From: Mycobacterium sp.
GTDB taxonomy: Bacteria; Actinomycetota; Actinomycetes; Mycobacteriales; Mycobacteriaceae
Assembly (NCBI GenBank): GCA_025965895.1
Contig: JAOPWC010000038.1
Coordinates: forward strand, 1 to 63,863
DNA: 63,863 nt
Reading direction: 5' to 3'
A program made the position numbers and the translations under genes. The notes under the pieces were generated by a model, which ran no database searches, was not told the DNA's origin, and saw nothing but the letters and a program-made list of their open reading frames with translations. Within the stretch, counting starts at the first letter, position 1; each line of letters begins with the position of its first letter. Of the stretch, positions 28,033 to 35,841 are shown in pieces.

Positions 28033-29103
28033 ATGCGAATCATTGATGCCGACGGACACGTTGCCGAGGGTGCCTCCCTGGTGGGCGAGGCGATGCAACG
28101 GTGGCCGGCCCACATCACGGTGAGCACAAACGGGCGGCCGCGGCTGATGATCGAAGGGCGCAGCTATCCCGAGGACCACGGCCCGGGCGCCGGGTGCCCG
28201 CCACAGCACGGGCTGAGCACGGCGTCGGGTATCAACTGCTCCTCGGGGGCCGACGGTGTGCTGGGCGACGCCGACCGCGATCACATCGACACGATGGTGC
28301 TGTATCCGAGCTTCGGCCTGTGCACCTCCACATTGGCGGACCCGGACTTCGCCGCGGGGTTCGCGCGACTGTACAACGGGTGGATCGCGGACTACTGCCG
28401 GCCGACCGGCGGGCGGTTGCGCGGCGTCGCGGTGACGCCGATCGAACACGGGAACGTCGCGATCGACATCATGCGTGAGGCGAAGGACGCGGGGCTGGTC
28501 GGGACCGTGATACCGCCGGCGCTCAAAACCCGCAACCTCGACCACCCCGACCTTGATCCGTTCTACGCGGCCGCTGTAGACATCGGTATGCCGCTCGGGA
28601 TTCACGGCGCCCCCGGCATTCACCTCCCGCAGATCGGCGTCGACCGTTTCACGAACTACATCCAAGTGCACTGCATCAGCTTCCCGTTCGATCAGATGAC
28701 GGCGATGACGGCGCTCGTCTCGGGCGGTGTCTTCGACCGGCATCCCGGGTTGCGCGTCGCGTTCCTCGAGGCCGGCGTGGGGTGGGTCCCGTTCTTCATC
28801 GACCGGCTGCATGAGCATTTCGAGAAGCGCGGAGACTGGATCGAGCACGGCTGGCGGCGCGACCCGCATGAGTACCTCCGGGCCGGGAACATCTGGGTGA
28901 GTTGCGAGCCGGAGGAGCCGATCCTGCCGGGTGTCATCGATGTGCTCGGCGACGAGTTCATCATGTTCGCAAGCGACTACCCGCACTGGGACGGCGATTG
29001 GCCCGAGAGCACAAAGCATCTGCGCACCCGCACCGACATCAGCGAGGAGGCGCGCGGGAAGATCGGCGGTGTGAACGCACAGCGATTCTACGGGTTCAAC
29101 TGA
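28033..29103 (+). CDS. Amidohydrolase-2 (ACMSD-like) family enzyme
   Basis: A 356-aa TIM-barrel metal-dependent hydrolase/decarboxylase. The N-terminal metal site is DADGHV, and further ligand candidates are in GMPLGIHGAPG and FASDYPHWDGDWP. The ATG at 28033 is chosen because GGAGGG lies just upstream; an ATG four codons earlier overlaps that site. This subfamily often removes carboxyl groups or opens rings in aromatic and terpenoid degradation. One of three such enzymes in this island. Substrate unknown. Confidence 0.82.
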   Translation: MRIIDADGHVAEGASLVGEAMQRWPAHITVSTNGRPRLMIEGRSYPEDHGPGAGCPPQHGLSTASGINCSSGADGVLGDADRDHIDTMVLYPSFGLCTSTLADPDFAAGFARLYNGWIADYCRPTGGRLRGVAVTPIEHGNVAIDIMREAKDAGLVGTVIPPALKTRNLDHPDLDPFYAAAVDIGMPLGIHGAPGIHLPQIGVDRFTNYIQVHCISFPFDQMTAMTALVSGGVFDRHPGLRVAFLEAGVGWVPFFIDRLHEHFEKRGDWIEHGWRRDPHEYLRAGNIWVSCEPEEPILPGVIDVLGDEFIMFASDYPHWDGDWPESTKHLRTRTDISEEARGKIGGVNAQRFYGFN

Positions 29104-29115
29104 ATGCCGGTGGCG

Positions 29116-30273
29116 TCAGGTCGGCCCGAACTCGATGACACCCCGCACGATTTGGCCGTTCAGCAGATCACGGTAGGCATCGTTGATGTTGTCGAGCCGG
29201 TAGCGCTTGGTGATCATCTCCTCGAGTTGAAGCTGGCCGGAGTCATACATGCGGGCGAGTCGGGTGATGTCGGCCCTGGGATTGCACGACCCGAACACAG
29301 TCCCGACGAGGTTCTTGTTCCAGAGGATGAAGTCCTGCAGATTGATCTTGATGGATCGCGTCGTCTGCGGTGTCATTCCGGTGAGGACACACGTTCCGCC
29401 CTTGCGGGTCAGCTTCAACGCTGCGTGGACGTCGTCACCGGAAATCAGGGACGGTGCCACGATTACGCTGTCGGCCATCACACCGTATGTCAGATCGCGA
29501 ACCAGCGCCGCCGCTTCGGCGGTGGTCGCCACGCTGTGGGTGGCGCCGAACCGCAACGCGGATTTCTGTTTGAACTCAACGGGATCCACCGCGATGATCT
29601 GGGCGGCACCGTTGATGCGGGCACCCTGGATCGCCCCCGTGCCGATTCCGCCGCAGCCGACGACGACCACGGTGTCGCCACCGCGCACGCCGGCCCGGTA
29701 GGCCGCCGAGCCGTACCCCGTCGGTATCGCGCACGACAGCAGCGCGCTCGGGACCAGCGGCAGGTGAGTCTCGATCTTGACGAGCGAATTCTCCGCAACG
29801 ACAGTGTGTTCGGCGAAGGCTCCGATCTTCGAAATGTGGCCCAGCTGACGTCCGTCGCGGGTGTGATGGCGGAACGTCCCGTCGGTCGGCATGCCGGGTG
29901 TCATGGTCTGTCCACCGTTGTCACAGAGGTATTCCATCCCCGACGCGCACCAGCGGCACTGACCGCAGACCGCGATGAATGACATCACGACGTGGTCACC
30001 CGGCCCGAAATCTGTTACGCCGTCGCCCGCTTGCACCACGACGCCCGAACCTTCATGCCCTCCGATCAACGGGAACATAGTGGGCAGGCCGAGGGCGCGC
30101 AGCACCTCGTTCGGCGCCGACATGTCCCCCTTGAGGACATGTTCGTCGGAGTGGCACAGTCCGGCCGCCGCCATCTGGACAAGAACCTCTCCGGCCCGCG
30201 GGGGATCGAGTTCGAAGTCCTCGACAGACCACGGCCCGCCCACGTCGTGCAGGATCGCGGCGCGGCTCCTCAT
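29116..30273 (-). CDS. NDMA-dependent (mycofactocin-associated) alcohol dehydrogenase
   Basis: A 385-aa zinc MDR alcohol dehydrogenase. The catalytic-zinc region is GLCHSDEHVLKGDM and GGHEGSGVV, the structural zinc cysteines are in VCGQCRWCASGMEYLC, and the Rossmann motif is VVVGCGGIGTGAIQ. The length and details fit the group that keeps a bound NAD(H) and depends on mycofactocin as electron carrier, common in mycobacteria. Its ATG overlaps the P450 stop (ATGA), so it is probably the second step on the same substrate: oxidation of the alcohol made by the P450. Confidence 0.85.
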   Translation of the reverse strand: MRSRAAILHDVGGPWSVEDFELDPPRAGEVLVQMAAAGLCHSDEHVLKGDMSAPNEVLRALGLPTMFPLIGGHEGSGVVVQAGDGVTDFGPGDHVVMSFIAVCGQCRWCASGMEYLCDNGGQTMTPGMPTDGTFRHHTRDGRQLGHISKIGAFAEHTVVAENSLVKIETHLPLVPSALLSCAIPTGYGSAAYRAGVRGGDTVVVVGCGGIGTGAIQGARINGAAQIIAVDPVEFKQKSALRFGATHSVATTAEAAALVRDLTYGVMADSVIVAPSLISGDDVHAALKLTRKGGTCVLTGMTPQTTRSIKINLQDFILWNKNLVGTVFGSCNPRADITRLARMYDSGQLQLEEMITKRYRLDNINDAYRDLLNGQIVRGVIEFGPT

Positions 30274-31478
30274 GTCATCGGACGGAACGTCACCGGAAGC
30301 TTGTTTGGCGAGCGGAACGTCAAACCGACGATCTTCGTGTCGTCGTCGGGCACGAGCGCAAGGTCGGCCACCCGATCGAACAGGCTGTTGAGCATCGAGC
30401 GGGTCTCGACCCTGGCCAAGTGCATGCCAAGGCACATGTGGATGCCGCCGGCGAACGCGATGTGCGGCTGCCGCGGCCGGTGGATGTCGAACTTGTTCGG
30501 CTCGGGCCACCGCGCGTCGTCCCGGTTGGCGGAGCCGGTGCACAGGTTGACAGCGGCGCCGGCCGGGATGGTCACGCCGCCGATTTCGATGTCCCGAGTG
30601 GTCGTGCGGGTCACGCTGGTCAACGGGGTCTCGTAGCGCAGGCCTTCCTCGATCGCGGCGGGCATCAGCGATCGATCGTGCTGAATTGCCTGCAGCTGGT
30701 CGGGGTGCGTCAGCAGCAGGTACAGGAGATTGCCCGACGACCGGTACGTGGTTTCCAGACCAGCCGGAAGGAGCAGTCGCAGGAAAGAGATGATCGCGTC
30801 GTCGGTGAGCTTCTCACGGTCGATCTCGGCGGCGACCAGGTCGCCGATCACGTCACTGGTCATCTTCCTGCGGCGCTGCTCCACCTGGTCCAGAAAGTAG
30901 TCGTGCAACTCGACCGACGCCCTCAGCCCGGCTTCGATATCGAAGGGAATCGAGATCAAATCCATCGACAACCGTCGGAACAATTCGAGGTCCTCGCGGG
31001 GGAGTCCCAGCAGCGCGGCGGTGACTCGGGTGGGGAATTCGAAGGTCACCGCCGTGACCAGGTCCGCCGCGCCGCGGTCCTTGATCTCGTCGACGAGTTC
31101 GCGGCAGATCGGGTCGATGACTCCGGGCTCCCATCGCTGAAGCGCGCTCGCCCGAAACGCCTTCGCGACGAGACTTCGATGGTCGTGATGCTGCTTGCCG
31201 TGCATCGCGAGGATCGTGGGACCGAACACCAGACCGATGGTTTGGTCATAGCCCGCAGAGCTGAACACTTCGTCGTCGCGGAAGGCCTGGAAGACGCTGT
31301 TGTAGTCGAACAGCGTCCACTCCTCGTCGGGTATCAGCTCCGGCGGTGCCTTGGAGTGGTCCATCACCGTTCCGCGCCAGACAGGCTCCGTCTTTCGCTT
31401 GTACTCGAAGAAGGGATATGGATCGCTCGATAGATCCAGACTGATCGGCTGATCGTACGGACCGGTGCTGATCGTCAC
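30270..31478 (-). CDS. Cytochrome P450
   Basis: A 402-aa soluble bacterial P450. The I-helix oxygen-binding motif is LLPAGLETTYRS, the K-helix ExxR is EEGLRYETP, and the heme loop is HIAFAGGIHMCLGMHLARVE with the Cys at about residue 349. The GTG at 31478 has GGGAGG upstream. It is coupled by ATGA overlap to the alcohol dehydrogenase, and a Rieske ferredoxin lies divergently upstream. An AT-rich operator-like sequence precedes the gene. CYP family not assigned. Confidence 0.93.
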   Translation of the reverse strand: MTISTGPYDQPISLDLSSDPYPFFEYKRKTEPVWRGTVMDHSKAPPELIPDEEWTLFDYNSVFQAFRDDEVFSSAGYDQTIGLVFGPTILAMHGKQHHDHRSLVAKAFRASALQRWEPGVIDPICRELVDEIKDRGAADLVTAVTFEFPTRVTAALLGLPREDLELFRRLSMDLISIPFDIEAGLRASVELHDYFLDQVEQRRRKMTSDVIGDLVAAEIDREKLTDDAIISFLRLLLPAGLETTYRSSGNLLYLLLTHPDQLQAIQHDRSLMPAAIEEGLRYETPLTSVTRTTTRDIEIGGVTIPAGAAVNLCTGSANRDDARWPEPNKFDIHRPRQPHIAFAGGIHMCLGMHLARVETRSMLNSLFDRVADLALVPDDDTKIVGLTFRSPNKLPVTFRPMT

Positions 31479-31555
31479 CCATGCCTCCCGAGCAGCAGAG
31501 CAGGGCTGACCTGAGGAACTCGGGACCCAACTCTTCAACGACGCTGTCGTCCTAT

Positions 31556-31575
31556 CTTTACTATTTTAGGTAATC
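31556..31575. promoter_or_regulatory. AT-rich operator-like site upstream of the P450 operon
   Basis: ctttactattttaggtaatc: TTAC and GTAA arms around tattttag, 78 nt before the P450 start. Its first 12 nt recur exactly, in inverse orientation, before the acyl-CoA synthetase at 40.7 kb. Confidence 0.45.
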
Positions 31576-31672
31576 TAGGTCAAGAAGTCGTCCGAACGGC
31601 AGCAAAGGGCCTGTCCGCGGACGGGCCCGAAACTGTAAGGTTGCGATGAGATCCAGGTATCGAGCGGGAAGT

Positions 31673-31801
31673 GTGTCCGACGTGCGCATCCGCGACGTGA
31701 CGATCGCCCACGGGGTCATCGATGCCGCACCCCGGGTGGGGGCAACACCAGCCGGCCGGTTCGGTATGCACAAAGATCTCGAGGTGGTGAGCACGACGTG
31801 A
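31673..31801 (+). CDS. Possible small protein upstream of the Rieske ferredoxin
   Basis: A GTG-started 42-residue frame reading SDVRIRDVTIAHGVIDAAPR and ending DLEVVSTT. GGGAA lies just upstream. Its TGA overlaps the start codons of the next gene (gtgatg), a strong sign of translational coupling. No family is recognised. Codon composition fits coding sequence. Confidence 0.4.
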   Translation: MSDVRIRDVTIAHGVIDAAPRVGATPAGRFGMHKDLEVVSTT

Positions 31802-32157
31802 TGCGTCGCCGGCCGGTGTGCGCGATCGAGGACCTGCCGCCGGGCACCATGAAGTTGGTGCCGGTCGGGAAATTCGGTGTGGGCGTGTACAACATCAACG
31901 GATCGCTGTATGCGATCGCGAACTACTGTGCGCATGAGGGCGCGCCGCTGTGTGCGGGATTCATAGGCGGGACAAACGAATTCGACCCCGACGCACCTGG
32001 TCGGCTTCGCTACGTGCGTGAAGGGCGCGTCGTGCGATGTCCATGGCACCAGTGGGAGTACGACATCACCACCGGGCAGACCGTGGCGGACCCGCGCAAG
32101 CGCGTCCGCACTTACGCGGTCGACGTGATGGACGGGGAGGTGTATCTGACCGCGTGA
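31801..32157 (+). CDS. Rieske-type [2Fe-2S] ferredoxin
   Basis: A 118-aa small Rieske protein. The cluster ligands are in NYCAHEGAPLC (Cys-x-His) and VVRCPWHQWEYD (Cys-x2-His), with an insertion between the two boxes. It probably supplies electrons to an oxygenase, either the divergent P450 or a Rieske oxygenase further right. The ATG at 31801 (or GTG at 31798) overlaps the small upstream frame, and its TGA overlaps the GTG of the next amidohydrolase. Confidence 0.85.
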   Translation: MRRRPVCAIEDLPPGTMKLVPVGKFGVGVYNINGSLYAIANYCAHEGAPLCAGFIGGTNEFDPDAPGRLRYVREGRVVRCPWHQWEYDITTGQTVADPRKRVRTYAVDVMDGEVYLTA

Positions 32158-33221
32158 ACAACCCGTATCCCGTCATCGACGCCGGCGTTCAGCCGCATTT
32201 CCGGTACAACGCCGAGGTCCGGCGTTACCTGCCGCCGTCGTACAAGCTGCGCGCGATCCCCGACGTCGAGCAGCAGTGGTATCAGGCACCCGGCGGCGAC
32301 TACCGCCAGGATCTCTACGGCGACCACTACCCGGGCTCCGACCGGGAAACGCTATGCCGGCATTTGTTTGACGAGGCGGGCGTCGGCTACGCGGTCCTCA
32401 ACCCGTTGACCCGCGGCAACATCGCGGACTATCTGCTGAACAGCAGAATTTGTGCGGCGGTTAATGATTGGCTGTTGGATCGGTGGCTGGACGCCGACAC
32501 GACCGGCCGGCTTCGGGGCACGATCCGTGTCAATCCCGAAGACCCGAAAGGGGCGGTCGCCGAGATCGAAAGGCTCGCAGGCCAACCGAAGATGGTACAA
32601 GTGGGTGTTCCTTTGCAGTCGCGAGAGCCGTACGGCAAGCCGATGTTCGAGCCGATCTGGGAGGCGGCCGCCGCGCACGGTCTGCCGGTCGCCGTGCACA
32701 TCAATGGCGGTAACGGCCTCGACCATCCGCCCACGTTCGCCGGGCACGCCGACACCTATCCCGGATATGCGGCGTTCATGCCGTTGAACTACTTCGTGCA
32801 CCTGGCGACGCTGATCATCGAAGGGGTTTTCGGGCGAAATCCGGATCTGCGGTTTGTGTTCGCCGACGGCGGCTCTGACATTCTCACCCCGCTGATGTGG
32901 CGCCTCGACACCTTCTGGGTGTCCATGCGTGACCAAACACCCTGGGTGGACAGGTATCCGAGCACGTACCTGCATGACCACGTGCGGTTCTGCTCGTCAG
33001 GGTTCGACGGACCGACCGAGGAGAATCTGGCCGAACGGTGGATGGACTTCACCGACAAGGCAGACCTGCTGATGTATGGCTCGAGCTACCCGCACTGGTC
33101 CGCGTCGGTGCCGGCCGCCGCCGTGGCGGGACTCAACAGCGAGCAGCGCCAGAAAGTACTGTGGCAAAACGCAAGTGACCTGTACGGGGTCGCGTTGGAC
33201 GTTGAAGGAAGTGTCTCATGA
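32154..33221 (+). CDS. Amidohydrolase-2 family enzyme
   Basis: A 355-aa TIM-barrel metal hydrolase of the ACMSD-like group. VIDAGVQPHF replaces the usual DxHxH, so one N-terminal metal ligand pattern is altered. Other typical segments are LPVAVHINGG, FVFADGGSDILTPLMWRLD and MYGSSYPHWS. The start GTG overlaps the ferredoxin stop (GTGA), and the end overlaps the next amidohydrolase (ATGA), giving a tightly coupled ferredoxin-hydrolase-hydrolase operon. Substrate unknown. Confidence 0.82.
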   Translation: MNNPYPVIDAGVQPHFRYNAEVRRYLPPSYKLRAIPDVEQQWYQAPGGDYRQDLYGDHYPGSDRETLCRHLFDEAGVGYAVLNPLTRGNIADYLLNSRICAAVNDWLLDRWLDADTTGRLRGTIRVNPEDPKGAVAEIERLAGQPKMVQVGVPLQSREPYGKPMFEPIWEAAAAHGLPVAVHINGGNGLDHPPTFAGHADTYPGYAAFMPLNYFVHLATLIIEGVFGRNPDLRFVFADGGSDILTPLMWRLDTFWVSMRDQTPWVDRYPSTYLHDHVRFCSSGFDGPTEENLAERWMDFTDKADLLMYGSSYPHWSASVPAAAVAGLNSEQRQKVLWQNASDLYGVALDVEGSVS

Positions 33222-34399
33222 CCACCATGGAACGCGCAGAAAAGGGCGCCGAAGAAGGCGCCGCACTGCGAGAGATCGCGGTGACGATTGTCGACACCGA
33301 CGTGCACCCGTTGCCGGTGTCGGTCGACGTGCTCAAGTCCTATGCGCCCGCAAAGTGGAGAGACAAGGTATGGCCGACCGGCAATGCCGTCACACCGATC
33401 CCGCATTTCTACGACACACCGGACTCGTACAAGACGATGTCGCTGCGGGTCGACGCCACCCCGCCCAACGGTGGCATGGCAGGAAGTGATCCCGACTTCG
33501 CCACAAAGCAATTGCTGCTCGACGCGGGGGTCAGCATCGCGACCCTTGAGCCGATGTGCGACGCGCAGTTGCCCCAGGCTGAGCACGTGCTCAAGTCCAC
33601 CTACAACGACTGGCTCGCCGATGTGTGGCTGGGCGGGAACAATTGGCACGGACGCTGGCGCGGATCGATCAGCGTCAGCGCGCAGGTTCCCCAGCAGGCG
33701 GCAAAGGAAATCGAGCGGTGGGCCGGTCACCTATACATGGCTCAAGTGTTGATGACCCCCCAGACTCGCGGCATCCCTTTTGGCAGCCCACATTTCGATC
33801 CGCTGTACGGCGCCGCGACGCGGCATGCATTACCCGTCGCCACCCACCTCATGGGTCAGACACCATTCGAACTGGTTCCGCTGTACCCGGTCGGTAATCC
33901 GGCCCACTGGCACGACTTTTTCGCGTCCTGGCCGCTGCTGTACGTATCGCACCTCATGAGCCTGGTGTTCGACGGCGCGTTCGACCGCCATCCCGAACTG
34001 CGGGTCGTGTTCGTCGAAGGAGGCTTCACATGGGCGCTGCCGGTGATGTGGCGCATGGACCGCATCTGGGAGCAGCGCAAGGGCGACCTGCCGCATGTGC
34101 GCCGGCGACCGTCGGAATATGTGCGCGAACACGTCCGGTTCACCACCCAGCCGCTGGAAGACGTCAAACTTGGCGATTTTCGCGACTACCTGCAGATGAT
34201 GGACCTCGGTGACAACATCATGTTCTCCACCGACTACCCGCACTGGAGTTACGACTCGCCGGCCTGGGCGGTCAACCGGTTCCCGCCGGCACAGCGCGAG
34301 CGCATCATGCGCGGCAACGCCACGGACCTGTACGGGTTACCGTCCACAGTCAAGGCACTCCCCGGAGAGCAGCCGGGCCTCGGTGTCCGGGCGGGATGA
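33218..34399 (+). CDS. Amidohydrolase-2 family enzyme
   Basis: A 393-aa homologue of the preceding enzyme with VDTDVHPLP at the N-terminal metal site, LPVATHLMG, FVEGGFTWALPVMWRMDRIW and FSTDYPHWSYDSP. The N-terminal extension of about 28 residues is polar. The two adjacent paralogues could form a hetero-oligomer or act in sequence. The next gene starts 17 nt before this one ends. Confidence 0.84.
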   Translation: MTTMERAEKGAEEGAALREIAVTIVDTDVHPLPVSVDVLKSYAPAKWRDKVWPTGNAVTPIPHFYDTPDSYKTMSLRVDATPPNGGMAGSDPDFATKQLLLDAGVSIATLEPMCDAQLPQAEHVLKSTYNDWLADVWLGGNNWHGRWRGSISVSAQVPQQAAKEIERWAGHLYMAQVLMTPQTRGIPFGSPHFDPLYGAATRHALPVATHLMGQTPFELVPLYPVGNPAHWHDFFASWPLLYVSHLMSLVFDGAFDRHPELRVVFVEGGFTWALPVMWRMDRIWEQRKGDLPHVRRRPSEYVREHVRFTTQPLEDVKLGDFRDYLQMMDLGDNIMFSTDYPHWSYDSPAWAVNRFPPAQRERIMRGNATDLYGLPSTVKALPGEQPGLGVRAG

Positions 34400-34832
34400 G
34401 GATGACGCCGTCGCAACGGCGTTGGCTGAATTCGTATCAATCCACGATAAGCGGTGGTCCTGCCTGGATTTCGGCGGAGTGGCGCAGCTTTGGGAGCACC
34501 AGCGTCCTCTCCCGATCTATCTGGGTGACGAGTACCCGGCGCCGCTGATCGGTGCGGACGAGCTCGAGCGGCACTGGGCCCGGGTGAGCAGCAGGATCAA
34601 GTCGGCGTCAGTGTCGTCGACTCTGCACGCGTTCGATGTGGTGGACGAGGCGATCGTGCGTGCTGTGGTGTGCAGCCGCTGGCGCTTGACGACCAGGGAA
34701 TCAGAGCTTGAGCGCACCGGGGCCAGCTGGATCACATGGCTGTTGGTTCACCGCGGCGAGCGGTATCGGATCTTCCATCAGATGGAGTCGCAGGTCTACC
34801 TGGCTGGAGCCGACGCGGCGCCGGGCCGGTAA
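34383..34832 (+). CDS. SnoaL/NTF2-like protein
   Basis: A 149-aa protein with the NTF2-like pattern: an N-terminal helix (VATALAEFVSIHDKRWSCLD), PLIGADELERHWARV, and the closing strands SWITWLLVHRGERYRIFHQM. The GTG at 34383 lies inside the 3' end of the previous gene. It is likely a small accessory enzyme or subunit of the ferredoxin/amidohydrolase operon. Confidence 0.65.
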   Translation: MSGRDEDDAVATALAEFVSIHDKRWSCLDFGGVAQLWEHQRPLPIYLGDEYPAPLIGADELERHWARVSSRIKSASVSSTLHAFDVVDEAIVRAVVCSRWRLTTRESELERTGASWITWLLVHRGERYRIFHQMESQVYLAGADAAPGR

Positions 34833-34921
34833 AGAGCCCGTAGAGAACCCGTAAAGACGACCTGACCCGCGGTCGTCCCGGGCCGACTATGGACGTGATC
34901 GTCCAGGAACGCCCACTCGGG

Positions 34922-34950
34922 CGCCCTGGCCAACGGAGGTTGGCTGGGCG
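34922..34950 (+). other. Strong GC-rich hairpin in the 34.8-35.0 kb spacer
   Basis: CGCCC-tg-GCCAAC-ggag-GTTGGC-t-GGGCG forms an 11-bp interrupted stem with a 4-nt loop, followed by taaaatgt rather than a T run. It may be a terminator for the operon to the left or a leader structure; taaaat could serve as a -10 for the next gene. Confidence 0.4.
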
Positions 34951-35009
34951 TAAAATGTACGGTTTCCGCTGAATGACTAGACGGTTAACGCAGCAGCGCA
35001 GGGGGCGTC

Positions 35010-35453
35010 ATGAACCTACTTCACGACACTGGTCGGGTCATTACCCGTGTGGCGGATGCGACGACGGCAGCGGCCGGGGCGGTGGGGGGTGCGGCGGTCA
35101 GTGGCGTTGTCGGAGGCGTTCAGGGAACCGCGACAGGGGTGAGGAACGGGCTGAGCAACGGAAGCCGTTCCGGCCCCGCGGCCGTTTTGACATTCGCCGC
35201 GATCGGTGCGGCCGGACTTGTGGAATGGCCGCTGCTTCTGGCCGTCGGCGGCACCGTTTTGGTTGTCCACCTACTCCATCAGCAGTCCAACCGCAACACG
35301 GGTACCGCGGCCGCGGCAGCCCCGGCGCCCAGTGCCGCCCGACCAGCCAAGTCCTCGCGCACCCCGGCCAAAACGGCCGCGCGTACCTCCACCGCGCGTA
35401 CCTCCACCAGGTCAACTCGTCGCTCACCGGCTCGTCGCGCATCCCCCCGTTGA
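35010..35453 (+). CDS. Gly/Ala-rich membrane-associated protein with basic C-terminal tail
   Basis: A 147-aa protein. Residues 15-45 are Gly/Ala/Val-rich, a hydrophobic segment (VLTFAAIGAAGLVEWPLLLA) follows, and the last 50 residues are Ala/Pro/Arg/Ser/Thr-rich and highly basic (KTAARTSTARTSTRSTRRS), like a histone-type tail. A 15-nt repeat (gcgcgtacctccacc) occurs twice in this tail. Similar proteins of unknown role occur in mycobacteria. ATG start with GGGGG upstream. Confidence 0.6.
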   Translation: MNLLHDTGRVITRVADATTAAAGAVGGAAVSGVVGGVQGTATGVRNGLSNGSRSGPAAVLTFAAIGAAGLVEWPLLLAVGGTVLVVHLLHQQSNRNTGTAAAAAPAPSAARPAKSSRTPAKTAARTSTARTSTRSTRRSPARRASPR

Positions 35454-35600
35454 GCGGTGCGTTGGACGACGCGAGAGGGCCGAATTCACTTCACGCCAAC
35501 CGGCATTAGCGCTGAATTTTCCATCGCCGTCGGCTGCGCGAAACCGACGCGGGCTACGGTGAGCCCTGGTATGCGTCGGGTTTCGGTAGAACGCAACCGT

Positions 35601-35804
35601 ATGCCAGAAACGGAAATAGAGATGACGAACTACGTCAGCGGTCCGATAGTGGCCGCCTTGGGAACAGCCGAGGGCGTCGTGGTGAAGACGACGGAGCTCA
35701 TCGGGACGGTTTTCCGGCGCGGCACCACAGGTGACGAGGGTCAAGACGAGGGTGAAGCCCAAGACGCGCTCTCCGAGGGAGAACCTGAGCCGGTGGACAG
35801 CTAG
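35601..35804 (+). CDS. Small acidic-tailed hypothetical protein
   Basis: A 67-aa protein, MTNYVSGPIVAALGTAEGVV followed by KTTELIGTVFRRG, and an acidic tail (DEGQDEGEAQDALSEGEPE). The ATG at 35601 or the ATG seven codons later could be used. It follows the basic-tailed protein; opposite tail charges suggest the two might interact, which is inference only. Confidence 0.45.
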   Translation: MPETEIEMTNYVSGPIVAALGTAEGVVVKTTELIGTVFRRGTTGDEGQDEGEAQDALSEGEPEPVDS

Positions 35805-35841
35805 CGACCGACCTCCTTCGATGCGCGGGCAGGCGACGCGC

